This document shows, piece after piece, positions 43,302 through 50,770 of a stretch of DNA of 64,000 bases; the stretch's first letter is position 1, and the number at the start of each line of letters is the position of its first letter. The translations under genes were made by a program, and so were the position numbers. The stretch lies in contig CAXXUZ010000002.1 in NCBI GenBank assembly GCA_963667605.2, positions 124,001-188,000 of the forward strand. The letters run 5' to 3'. The notes below the pieces were generated by a model. The model did no database searches and was not told where the DNA came from. It saw only the letters and a list, made by a program, of their open reading frames with translations. The DNA comes from JADLGL01 sp963667605 (GTDB lineage: Bacteria; Pseudomonadota; Alphaproteobacteria; Rhizobiales; Kaistiaceae).

Positions 43302-44147
43302 CTAGTCAAGATAGGCGCGATGAACCCAACCGGTATCGGTACTGTCCCCGGCAGCGTTCAAAACAGAAACCAACAGCCAATTGCCTTGGGTTTGAATCGG
43401 CTCGACCCTTGTGCCCTTGGCAAGCAACTTGACAATCGAATGATGGGTCCCCGGGCCGGTCCTGAGATTCAGACCGGAGGTCGGTGTGACCGTCAGTTGA
43501 TTCGCCCCGGCCACGCCGTTGCCCGCCTGAACTATTTCGTGAAATCTGAACATATCAAACGCCGGTCCTGGATCCCATTTCCGACCGCGGGAAATGTCGT
43601 CATGGCCTATAATCTCACGTATTGAGGGATAGTAAGCGAGCACCGCGCGCGCCACCTCTGCCGCGACGGAGAACTGCTCTTCCGCGTATTGTTCCCAGCC
43701 GATCGACTCGTCCGCACCATATCCCCGGGGATTGCCGTTAACGTGTGCTGCCATGAAGGGGCTGGGAACCTGAACGCCAGTGTAACTTGTCCATCCATTG
43801 CCCGATCGTCTCAAATAACCCCAATTCGCGAGTTCGATGCCAACAGAGTGACTATTTAGCGATGTGAGACTCCGCCAGCTGGATGCTCCTGCGTGCCAAG
43901 CCACGTCGTCGAAACTAACACACTGGATTATTTGGCCCTCCCGCCCGACAATGACTTGCGCAGATGAGCCCGGGTTGTCAGGGTTCCTAAACCAACCGGC
44001 GGTGGAACGCGCGCTCGCTCCATAGGTGAAATGCATTACGAGAAACCTCGGCGCAGCCGGGAACGGACCGCCGACGTAGGGGGACGCGATCAACTCAACG
44101 TTTCGACCTCCTTGCCTCAGCCGACCTCCGACGATTGATAACGCCAT
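43302..44147 (-). CDS. N-acetylmuramoyl-L-alanine amidase with SH3 domain
   Basis: 281 residues. Amidase_2 core: FLVMHFTYGASARSTAGWFR (first zinc His), DVAWHAGASSWRSLTSLNSH, SVGIELANWG, and IIGHDDISRGRKWDPGPAFD (later zinc His, and the Asp/Lys region). The C-terminal part LNLRTGPGTHHSIVKLLAKG and NWLLVSVLNA is a bacterial SH3 domain that binds peptidoglycan. It cuts the amide between MurNAc and L-Ala. No signal peptide is evident, so it is probably a phage-type endolysin. It lies between two inverted IS3 copies and near small hydrophobic frames. Confidence 0.85.
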   Translation of the reverse strand: MALSIVGGRLRQGGRNVELIASPYVGGPFPAAPRFLVMHFTYGASARSTAGWFRNPDNPGSSAQVIVGREGQIIQCVSFDDVAWHAGASSWRSLTSLNSHSVGIELANWGYLRRSGNGWTSYTGVQVPSPFMAAHVNGNPRGYGADESIGWEQYAEEQFSVAAEVARAVLAYYPSIREIIGHDDISRGRKWDPGPAFDMFRFHEIVQAGNGVAGANQLTVTPTSGLNLRTGPGTHHSIVKLLAKGTRVEPIQTQGNWLLVSVLNAAGDSTDTGWVHRAYLD

Positions 44148-44212
44148 TGTGGCGCCTCCTCTGCTTCCGTTTGCTACACTAGCCCCTCAAGACGCCAGGT
44201 CGGCATTCTGAG

Positions 44213-44347
44213 CTAAACTACCCGCGGCAGTGCTGTGCCTATGGCGCCTTCAATTGCGCCCCAAAGCACATCCACTAGCGCGTTCCAGACCCTCTCAATG
44301 GTTATCATGAGTAACCCGCGGAGAGTCGCGGCGAAGTTCTTTGCCAT
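44213..44347 (-). CDS. Small hydrophobic protein (44 aa), possible membrane peptide
   Basis: From ATG 44347: MAKNFAATLRGLLMITIERV, then WNALVDVLWGAIEGAIGTAL and PRVV. It is an amphipathic to hydrophobic helix pair. The frame continues in phase upstream through LFLDQLEQ, so it may be the end of a longer, decayed gene. It sits 65 bases upstream of the amidase. Could be a relic holin-type peptide; not provable. Confidence 0.35.
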   Translation of the reverse strand: MAKNFAATLRGLLMITIERVWNALVDVLWGAIEGAIGTALPRVV

Positions 44348-44449
44348 TTGCTCCAATTGGTCTAGAAAGAGTCTCGAAGCCGTGCCGAGACCGGATCAGC
44401 CGCTCAGAAGGACGGATGGTCTCGCCGGCTCGAGTTGACCGGACCAAAA

Positions 44450-44600
44450 CAGTGCCGGGCTGCTCAGCAATCCACGCTGCCTGCATGCGCCAAGACTCGC
44501 ATCAGTGCTGTGAGCAGCAGTCGCTGGGAGAACCCTCGCGAGGATGTCCGATCGCAAGTGTTCCTAGCACCACCTGTGTGACGCTAAACTACAAGCGGCA
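44450..44600 (-). repeat. Degenerate copy of the downstream 76-codon gene
   Basis: Blocks such as CAGCAATCCACGCTGCCTGC, AGTGCTGTGAGCAGC, CGCTGGGAGAACCCTCG and CCACCTGTGTGA occur here and again in the same order at about 44755-44860 within the 76-codon gene. In this copy they are separated by short inserted sequences. So it is a diverged tandem duplicate with several small insertions, no longer coding in one frame. Confidence 0.7.
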
Positions 44601-44678
44601 CGGCACGACCACCTGTTCGCCGCGCTGAACGTGCTGTGTCATCGGCCAGTATGCAGCGCCGTTCATTGCGCTTCCCCT

Positions 44679-44909
44679 TCAGCCTCCGGGTGGCTTTCGC
44701 TTTTTCTTCCACTTCACCCCAAAGTCCCTCAACTGGTTATCTAGTTCACCCAAAACAGTGCCCTCAGCAATCCACGCTGCCTGCTTGGCGAGTGCTGTGA
44801 GCAGCCGCTGGGAGAACCCTCGAATGTTCGCAGTGTCCTGGCCCACCACCTGTGTGATGGCGTCCTTCGCCTCCGTCGCGAGCGCGTCAATGTTAAACGG
44901 ATGAGCCAT
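44679..44909 (-). CDS. Hypothetical protein (76 aa) near amidase
   Basis: MAHPFNIDALATEAKDAITQ, VVGQDTANIRGFSQRLLTAL, AKQAAWIAEGTVLGELDNQL and a basic end KWKKKRKPPGG. Helical and polar, no signal or membrane segment. Not recognised. A degenerate copy lies just downstream. It follows the 3' piece of the interrupted lipoprotein gene by 17 bases and precedes the amidase, so it may belong to the same lysis or cell-wall module. Confidence 0.5.
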   Translation of the reverse strand: MAHPFNIDALATEAKDAITQVVGQDTANIRGFSQRLLTALAKQAAWIAEGTVLGELDNQLRDFGVKWKKKRKPPGG

Positions 44910-44925
44910 GCTTTGGGTCCCTCCT

Positions 44926-45096
44926 CTATCGCTGAAGCGCCTTCTCGTAGGTCAGCGCCTGATCCATCGAGATTTCGATCGATCTCTTGAAGCCGGGCAC
45001 GACGAATTGCGACAGGCGCCGCCGGCGATCTTCAGTTCGCATCTGCGACATTATCTCGATCATGGTGGCCAAGATATCGGGCGTCGGTGCTTCCAG
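44926..45096 (-). pseudogene. 3' part of lipoprotein gene split by IS3 copy 2
   Basis: Minus-strand frame ending at TAG 44926: APTPDILATMIEIMSQMRTE, DRRRRLSQFVVPGFKRSIEI, MDQALTYEKALQR. It starts at the IS boundary 45097 with a Leu-Glu phase that continues exactly from the 5' part at 49134-49408 (…NIPKL + EAPTPDIL). The 3-bp duplication CAG flanks the IS. Joined, the protein is about 160 residues. Confidence 0.75.
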
Positions 45097-45176
45097 TGTC
45101 CGACGTCAGCGCCCCTGGGACAGATTGGGCGGATTGAACAAGAGAGGGTTTCTGGCTCATCTTAACCCACGAGGGA

Positions 45177-45557
45177 TTGAAGATGAGACGGAACACCAAT
45201 CACCAGAAAGCATCGGCCGAGAAGGTCGTGAAGGACATCCGGCGGGCGACTCGTCGGCAGTTCGGCGCCGAAGAGAAGATCCGGATCGTTCTGGAGGGCC
45301 TGCGCGGCGAGGACAGTATCGCTGAGCTGTGTCGCCGTGAGGGGATCAACCAGAACCTCTATTACCGCTGGTCGAAGGACTTCCTGGAGGCCGGGAAGAA
45401 GCGCCTGGCGGGTGACACTGCCCGTGAGGCTACCTCCGATGAGGTCCGGCATCTTCGCAGTGAGGCACTGGCACTCAAGGAGGCCGTTGCTGACCTGACG
45501 CTGGACAACCGTCTACTCAAAAAAAGCATGATCGCGGATGGGGGAGAGGAGGCATGA
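45177..45557 (+). CDS. IS3 transposase OrfA, copy 2
   Basis: 126 residues with the same sequence as copy 1 OrfA as far as compared: CRREGINQNLYYRWSKDFLE helix-turn-helix and the zipper region. Intact, and its stop overlaps OrfB by four bases. Since its OrfB partner is interrupted, this copy probably cannot move unaided, though copy 1 could supply transposase. Confidence 0.88.
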   Translation: MKMRRNTNHQKASAEKVVKDIRRATRRQFGAEEKIRIVLEGLRGEDSIAELCRREGINQNLYYRWSKDFLEAGKKRLAGDTAREATSDEVRHLRSEALALKEAVADLTLDNRLLKKSMIADGGEEA

Positions 45558-46528
45558 GGTATCCACTATCGGAGAAGCTGGAGATCATCCGGCTGGTTGA
45601 GCGATCCCATCTGCCGGCCAAGCGCACGCTGGCGCAGTTGGGCATTCCCCGCACCTCGTTTTATCGCTGGTACGACCGCTGTCTGACCGGCGGACCGGAG
45701 GCCCTGGAGGACCGCCGCTCGCGGCCTGGCCAAGTCTGGAACCGTATCCCCGATGAGGTGAGAGACCGGATCGTACAGCTGGCGCTGGACGAGACGGATC
45801 TGTCGCCGCGGGAACTGGCTGTCCGGTTCACAGACACAGAGGGCTACTTTGTATCGGAATCCTCGGTTTATCGACTGCTCAAGGCCCATGATCTGATCAC
45901 CAGCCCGGCCTTTATCGTCCTCAAGGCGTCCGACGAGTTCCAGGACAAGACCACGGCGCCAAACCAGCTCTGGCAGACCGACTTCACTTACCTCAAGGTC
46001 ATTGATTGGGGCTGGTTCTACCTCTCCACCGTGCTCGACGACTTCTCGCGCACCATTATCGCGTGGAAGCTCTGCACCACGATGAAGGCCGAGGACGTCA
46101 CCGATACGCTGGAACTGGCGCTCAAGGCGTCAGGTCGCGATCGGGCAACGGTCATTCACAAGCCACGGCTCCTGTCTGACAACGGCTCCAGCTACATCGC
46201 CGACGATCTGGCCAAATGGCTCGACGACCGCGATATGGAGCACATTCGCGGCGCTCCCTATCATCCGCAAACCCAGGGCAAGATCGAGCGTTGGCATCAA
46301 ACCCTGAAGAACCGCATCCTTTTGGAAAATTACTATCTGCCTGGCGACTTGGAGACACAGATCGAGGCCTTCGTCGGCCACTACAATTATCACCGCTACC
46401 ACGAGAGCCTGGGCAACCTCACGCCGGCCGATGTCTACTTCGGGCGCGGCCAGACCATCCTGTTGAAAAGAGAAAAGATCAAACAAAAGACGCTACAAAC
46501 CCGGCGCTTGGGTGGTGCATCAGTTTGA
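45554..46528 (+). pseudogene. IS3 transposase OrfB, copy 2, C-terminus cut by IS1-family element
   Basis: The DDE core (TDFTYLKV, SDNGSSY, GKIERWHQTL) is complete. After the codon for Leu in TRRL the frame passes into the IS1-family end and stops, replacing the last residues QYRKTAA by GGASV. The catalytic core is retained, so it might still be functional. The missing 3' end of the IS lies at 49026-49133. Confidence 0.85.
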
Positions 46529-47407
46529 AATGTGTTTCTTGTAGGTCTTGGGCCGACCCGGCTTCGGGGCGCGCTCATCCATGATCCGCACCAAGTCTTC
46601 CATATCCCAAAGCGTGTCGCTCAATCCGGCTGCCATGGCCGGGGTGACACGCAGCGTCTTGTGGATGCGGATGAAGTTGTACCAGACGGTATAGAGCGTG
46701 ACCATGTGCATGTGGTTCTCGAACTTCTTTGAGAACGCATTGGTCAGCCGCGTGAAGCGGCGCATCTGCATCCGCATGGTGAGGTTCTGGCGCTCGACAT
46801 AGGATGTGCTGACCGCGTTCGGATCGGGATTGCCCTCGACGCGGCGCTTGCGTGTCCCGGTGCATTCCGAGGGGCTGTACTTGCGCTCGTGCCCCTTCTG
46901 GCCCGTAGGCTCGCCGTACAGCTTAATTAGCTGCGCATAGTCCACATCGCCCCCGAACGCACCCTCAACGGCTTCCAGATATGCCTTGTGGCCATCCGTG
47001 GTGAGCTGGACGCGGTTCGCCAGACGGCTACGCAGATCGTCCATGAAGGCGATTGCATACTCGCCGTCGCGGCCGCCCACTAGCCATGAGACAATCAGCT
47101 TGGAGTCGCTGTCCAGGGCGGTCCACGTCCAAGTGTCGCCGGCCTCATCGGGCGCGGCCTTCGCCTTAGCGACGTTCTTCTGCTTGGCGTAGGTGAACGA
47201 CCAGACTTCATCGCACTGTATGCGGCTGGCGGTAACGCCTTGCACTAATTCGTCATGCAGCTCAGCGCAGACCATGCCCGCGTCGATCAGCAGCTTGGCG
47301 ACGGTGTTGAAGCTCACGTCAGCCAGCCGCGCAGTTGCCCGCATGGACTGGCCTTCGCAAAGCATATTAAGAATCAGGGAGCGAGTTTTCAGGGGCAGCT
47401 TGTTCAT
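46520..47407 (-). CDS. IS1-family transposase (single ORF)
   Basis: 295 residues from ATG 47407 (MNKLPLKTRSLILNMLCEGQ). N-terminal zinc-less HTH region (MRATARLADVSFNTVAKLLI), then DDE-like acidic residues in RIQCDEVWSFTYAKQKN (first Asp), TTDGHKAYLEAVEGAFGG (second Asp) and STSYVERQNLTMRMQMRRFT (Glu) with the HxxR/K-like NFIRIHKTLRVTPAM. Unlike enterobacterial IS1 no frameshift is needed. Its stop lies inside the left inverted repeat. It is divergent from the P63C gene. Confidence 0.88.
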   Translation of the reverse strand: MNKLPLKTRSLILNMLCEGQSMRATARLADVSFNTVAKLLIDAGMVCAELHDELVQGVTASRIQCDEVWSFTYAKQKNVAKAKAAPDEAGDTWTWTALDSDSKLIVSWLVGGRDGEYAIAFMDDLRSRLANRVQLTTDGHKAYLEAVEGAFGGDVDYAQLIKLYGEPTGQKGHERKYSPSECTGTRKRRVEGNPDPNAVSTSYVERQNLTMRMQMRRFTRLTNAFSKKFENHMHMVTLYTVWYNFIRIHKTLRVTPAMAAGLSDTLWDMEDLVRIMDERAPKPGRPKTYKKHISN

Positions 47408-47473
47408 GCCATTAATATATGAACTACGATGCTTAGTGTCAAGCAACATTCGCAAGCACCTTGGTCCATCGTT

Positions 47474-47516
47474 TATGCTTGCATGATGCCGAGGGAGCGC
47501 CTAAGATGCAAGCATA
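47474..47516. promoter_or_regulatory. Inverted repeat in the transposase-P63C divergent promoter
   Basis: TATGCTTGCAT at 47474-47484 and ATGCAAGCATA at 47506-47516 are exact 11-bp reverse complements, 21 bases apart. They lie just 22 bases upstream of the P63C start and about 67 bases upstream of the transposase start. Candidate operator that could regulate both genes; a related GCAAGCA occurs at about 47454. Confidence 0.6.
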
Positions 47517-47537
47517 TTTTGAATGGAGGATGCTTTC

Positions 47538-48566
47538 GTGACCGAGAAAAATGTCAGGGGTCAAGCTGGCGGCAAAGCCCGATCCGAAGTGCTCCCGCCC
47601 TCAAAGCGCGGTGAGATCGCGCGTAAAGCAGCGCTGGCTCGGTGGGGAGCGCGTGCTTCGCATCGGGGTAACTTCCAGGAAATGTTTGGCATTGACGTTG
47701 AGTGCTACGTTCTTGACGACGCTGAAAAGACGGCCGTCATCAGTCAGACAGGTATGGCCCGTGCTCTTGGTCTCTCATCGCGGGGCAACGCCTTGCCACG
47801 TTTCGTGGACAGTAAAGTGATGCGCGAAGCCATCGGCGCCGAACTAAGGCAAAAAATAGAGAATCCTCTGAAATTTCAATGGGGTAAACCCGGCGCCGAG
47901 AATCGGGGAACTACCATTCACGGCTTTGATTCGGCGATGCTGATTGATCTCTGCAATGCCATTATCGAGATCGAAGCTAGCGGGCATCTCCCGCAACGAA
48001 CTGCCAAGATAGCGGATCAAGCACACATCATCATCGGCGCGTCGGCTAAGTCAGGCATCAAGCAATTAGTGTATGCGCTGGCTGGCTATAATCCGACCGT
48101 CGAAGAAGTAATCGCTGCGTTCAAACTTTATGTTCAGGATGAAGCAAAGAAATACGAGCCAGAATTCCCAAATGAACTTTACGCAGAGTGGTACCGACTA
48201 TACGGGATCCCCGTGTTGATCAGAGGGAAGCCATGGTACTTTAAGCACCTGACGGTTCGGCACATCTATCACCCTTTGGCGAGAAGCAAGGGGAACATCC
48301 TTATCCTGCTAAAGGCGCTCAAGGGTAAGGATGGAGACCGCCAGAAAAAATTGTTCCAGTTTCTCAATGAGATAGGAGCGCGCGCGCTAAGAATTCACCT
48401 CGGACGAGTGCTGGAGATGGCGGAATCGTCAGGGGCGAAACACGAATACGAGAACAAGATTGCCCAACGGTTCGGCGGGCAACAGGAACTCGAACTAGTC
48501 CTTCTTAACGAACCCAGCGCTTCGCCGCAGCCTTCCGCGCGATCTCGGAGCGCCGCTCAGGGGTGA
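47538..48566 (+). CDS. P63C-domain protein (passenger gene)
   Basis: 342 residues from GTG 47538, because GGAGG lies eight bases upstream; the alternative ATG 47523 lacks such spacing. N-terminal KGG-type region GQAGGKARSEVLPPSKRGEI and ARKAALARWGAR, then a middle domain (MARALGLSSRGNALPRFV), and C-terminal P63C region with YEPEFPNELYAEWYRLYGIP and KPWYFKHLTVRHIYHPLA. P63C proteins occur in plasmids, phages and some mobile regions; the function is not known. The last 20 residues overlap the convergent small gene. The terminal repeats show it moves with the element. Confidence 0.75.
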   Translation: MTEKNVRGQAGGKARSEVLPPSKRGEIARKAALARWGARASHRGNFQEMFGIDVECYVLDDAEKTAVISQTGMARALGLSSRGNALPRFVDSKVMREAIGAELRQKIENPLKFQWGKPGAENRGTTIHGFDSAMLIDLCNAIIEIEASGHLPQRTAKIADQAHIIIGASAKSGIKQLVYALAGYNPTVEEVIAAFKLYVQDEAKKYEPEFPNELYAEWYRLYGIPVLIRGKPWYFKHLTVRHIYHPLARSKGNILILLKALKGKDGDRQKKLFQFLNEIGARALRIHLGRVLEMAESSGAKHEYENKIAQRFGGQQELELVLLNEPSASPQPSARSRSAAQG

Positions 48567-48735
48567 GCTTTTTGGCACGAGCCTTGCCGCCCTTGGCGCC
48601 CAGCGCCTTGGCGGCGGGGTCCTTGCCGTCGTCCTCGAATTCTTCCTCGCGCTGGCCTGTGGCAACCTCCATGACGCGCACGGCATTGCCGGTCACGTCG
48701 GCGGGGCGTTTCTGGCCTTGTGGTCCCTTAGGCAC
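48505..48735 (-). CDS. Small KGG-tail protein (76 aa), passenger gene
   Basis: From GTG 48735: PKGPQGQKRPADVTGNAVRV, then MEVATGQREEEFEDDGKDPA and the tail AAKALGAKGGKARAKKLTPE, RRSEIARKAAAKRWVR. The KGG...LTPERRxEIARKAAxxRW tail is related to the N-terminal region of the P63C protein and to short alphaproteobacterial proteins of unknown role (compare 6280-6387). Its start is one base after the stop of the 67-residue gene, so they form an operon. Convergent with P63C, overlapping by 62 bases. Confidence 0.7.
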   Translation of the reverse strand: MPKGPQGQKRPADVTGNAVRVMEVATGQREEEFEDDGKDPAAKALGAKGGKARAKKLTPERRSEIARKAAAKRWVR

Positions 48736-48736
48736 G

Positions 48737-48940
48737 TTATTTCTGCATCGTTGCGATGAAGTCTTGCCATGATATCTTTTTCCCGTTCTCTTTGGCTTTC
48801 TTGCCCCTACACCAAACAAGACCCGTCATCGTCAAATAACAGTCACCTAATAGCTTCCCCTTGGGGTCCAGTACCTCAAACTCTATTCCCTTGGACTTCA
48901 CATCCATCTCGACATCAAAGGATTTGATTGAAACTTTCAT
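48737..48940 (-). CDS. Small protein (67 aa), passenger gene
   Basis: From ATG 48940: MKVSIKSFDVEMDVKSKGIE, FEVLDPKGKLLGDCYLTMTG, LVWCRGKKAKENGKKISWQD, FIATMQK. A short beta-rich fold is likely. I have the impression that similar proteins accompany IS1-like transposases in alphaproteobacteria, but I cannot prove it here. Function unknown. Confidence 0.65.
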   Translation of the reverse strand: MKVSIKSFDVEMDVKSKGIEFEVLDPKGKLLGDCYLTMTGLVWCRGKKAKENGKKISWQDFIATMQK

Positions 48941-49133
48941 CGCTGAGACCTCCCCATGCTTCCCGCTAAGCATACATGGAGATAAGACGCCTGGCGAGGG
49001 GGCAGATTCAAACTGACGCACTACCGGCGCTTGCAATACCGCAAAACCGCCGCATAAAATGACCAACCAGATGGGCCGAACCCTCTCTTAAATCAGGCCG
49101 CTCATCGGTTCCAAATTACCTGACGACGGACAC

Positions 49134-49408
49134 AGCTTGGGAATGTTGTCCGCTTGCTCGGGGAGAAGCCGGACTCGCGACACGATGCCAAGAGTGGGGT
49201 TTGGACGAGCTATCGCGGTAACTCGCAGTGCATCAAGCCTCCCTATAATCGAGGCATAGGTGTCTTCGCGATTATCGAAAGTCGAGGCCGAAGCGCCACC
49301 ATCGACCGACGCAAAAAGGACCATTATTTCCTGATTGAGGTTCTCTAGCTCTTCGGCAATGGATGGGCTGTACTCCGGTGCCAGCCTAATCGCGCAGGCC
49401 GATAGCAA
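49134..49408 (-). pseudogene. 5' part of lipoprotein gene split by IS3 copy 2
   Basis: The frame includes FFVILLGLLLSACAIRLAPE, where LLSAC is a lipobox with the Cys to be lipidated, followed by SIAEELENLNQEIMVLFASV and RLLPEQADNIPKL up to the IS boundary at 49133. No ATG is visible upstream of the lipobox (the frame is closed by TAG at about 49460), so the start is a TTG at 49408 or a non-standard codon. The 3' part is at 44926-45096. Confidence 0.65.
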
Positions 49409-49459
49409 GAGTCCGAGAAGGATTACGAAGAAACCGCGAGCAAACCAAACGCGCCAAAT

Positions 49460-50067
49460 GGTCTATCGGTCGTTCAAATCGGTTCCGGTCTTCGCAAATG
49501 AAACCCACATATCGGGGATCCTCCAGATCTGACTAAGCCCGTCGCGCCGCCGCTTTAGTTATGCGCTGGTCAGCCAGAAACCTACACAACCACACGAACA
49601 TGTATTGAGTGCATTGACTAATATCTCAACCCGCCAGCGCCTTCTTAGCTCGACTTGCGGGTCATTGCAACCCGGCCGCTGCAGAGCTAGCGCCTTGCAC
49701 GCAGCGGGAGGACTGAACGGGCGGCGACCGGGGACAGGCGGCCGACGCATGACCGCCAACGTGGCCGCGCTTCGACAATAGGCGGGATGACGTAGCCAGT
49801 AGGTAGTGGGTTCAAGGGGAATTTCGAAAACCAGGGCAGCGATCAATCAAGCCGTCAGCCGGAGCGTGAATGTGTGTGGGGAGCGGCGGTAGCGGACCTC
49901 CGTTACCAATTATTTTCGGGCCGCACCGGCTCGATAGGTGGCTTCGCCTGGCGTGACAGTTGGGGCTTGGACGGCCAGCTTGCTGAGCCGTTCCATTGCT
50001 TAATCATTTTGAGACTGAGTCGACCTAAGGTCCCTTAGGCGGTCTACCCCGCGGGACATCGCGCTTC
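49460..50067. other. Island end and following intergenic stretch
   Basis: No gene is convincing here; a minus-strand frame of 95 codons (49559-49846) has no family match or RBS. The 19-bp repeat at 49897-49915 probably marks the right end of the island. Between it and the host-attachment gene only a possible 28-residue membrane peptide (50068) is seen. Confidence 0.4.
49897..49915 (+). repeat. Probable attR: copy of tRNA-Met 3' end
   Basis: CCTCCGTTACCAATTATTT, 18 of 19 bases identical to the tRNA-Met 3' end at 32421-32439. Distance between the copies is 17.5 kb. One mismatch would be unusual for a recent insertion, so the island may be old. Confidence 0.6.
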
Positions 50068-50154
50068 ATGTTTACGCGTTTCATCGGTGCCGGCTTTGCG
50101 TTTTTCGCTATCCTTGTGATCCTGGCGCTCGCGCCGATCATGACGACGGGCTGA
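50068..50154 (+). CDS. Possible 28-residue membrane peptide
   Basis: MFTRFIGAGFAFFAILVILA followed by LAPIMTTG: a basic start and one hydrophobic helix. No clear RBS. It could be a real micro-protein or chance. It lies 104 bases before the host-attachment gene. Confidence 0.25.
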   Translation: MFTRFIGAGFAFFAILVILALAPIMTTG

Positions 50155-50257
50155 CGGACTAACCGCTGCCGCTGCTGATCAACTGATTTGCATCAGGCGT
50201 GGCGCCGACAAAGGCGTGCTAAGGTTCTTCTGAGTTTTCCGCGAAGAAGAGGCCGCA

Positions 50258-50713
50258 ATGACCGCGATCAAGATTCCTCGGCATGCAACGATCTTGGTCT
50301 GCGACGCGCGCAAGGCGCTACTGTTGTCGAACCATGGCGACGAGGATTTGCCCGATATTAGGCTGATCGAGGTTCTTCAGGCCGAGCCGAATCCAAAAGC
50401 TGAGAAACAGGGCACCGATCGGCCGGGACGGCTCTCGGATGGGGCAGGTGGCACCCACCGCAGCGCCGTCGAACAAACCAATTGGCATGACCGAGCGGAA
50501 ACCGATTTTGCGATCCGGTTGACTTCGCTTCTGGCCGAGCGCCACGGCGAGACTCCATACTCGGCGCTGATCATAGTTGCCCCGCCGGTGATGCTGGGCG
50601 ATTTGCGCAAGCACATGCCGGCTGCGGTGGCCAAGGCGGTGGTGACCGAACTCGACAAGGACCTTGTCAATGTCCCGGTCGACGAGATTGAGCGGGCGCT
50701 GACTGGCCGCTAG
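50258..50713 (+). CDS. Host-attachment family protein
   Basis: 151 residues. TILVCDARKALLLSNHGDED, then DRPGRLSDGAGGTHRSAVEQ, FAIRLTSLLAERHGETPYSA and LIIVAPPVMLGDLRKHMPAA, ending LVNVPVDEIERAL. This matches the host_attach family (once linked to plant attachment in Agrobacterium), with a fold related to eRF1/RNase-like domains. Function is not settled. Single gene, no operon. Good upstream purine-rich site. Confidence 0.8.
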   Translation: MTAIKIPRHATILVCDARKALLLSNHGDEDLPDIRLIEVLQAEPNPKAEKQGTDRPGRLSDGAGGTHRSAVEQTNWHDRAETDFAIRLTSLLAERHGETPYSALIIVAPPVMLGDLRKHMPAAVAKAVVTELDKDLVNVPVDEIERALTGR

Positions 50714-50770
50714 TCCTGCCGACGGTCCGTCTGCGATTGGGCTGTTTTTTGGACATAGAGGGGCGAGGCT

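Larger units (their letters stand above)
46511..49025. mobile_element. IS1-family transposon with three passenger genes (2,515 bp)
   Basis: Terminal inverted repeats of 19 bases: GGTGGTGCATCAGTTTGAA at 46511-46529 and, as reverse complement, GGTAGTGCGTCAGTTTGAA at 49007-49025 (two mismatches). The 8-bp sequence GGCGCTTG flanks it on both sides (46503-46510 and 49026-49033), as IS1-family insertions make 8-9-bp duplications. Inside: transposase (minus), P63C protein (plus) and two small genes (minus). The element lies inside IS3 copy 2, so it arrived later. An ordinary IS1 of this kind is about 1 kb; the cargo adds 1.5 kb. Confidence 0.9.
45097..49133 (+). mobile_element. IS3-family insertion sequence, copy 2, interrupted by an IS1-family element
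   Basis: The left end TGTCCGACGTCAG starts at 45097 and the right end (…CTGACGACGGACA) at 49133. Flanking CAG on both sides is a 3-bp target duplication (GCTTC-CAG | IS | CAG-CTTGG). The element itself is split at 46510/49026 by a 2,515-bp insertion; without that it is about 1,514 bp, matching copy 1. The two copies are inverted and bracket the amidase block. Confidence 0.88.

Noticed and set aside
49559..49846. 95-codon minus-strand frame at the island end
   Set aside because: Cys/Arg/Pro-rich, no RBS, no family; likely noncoding.
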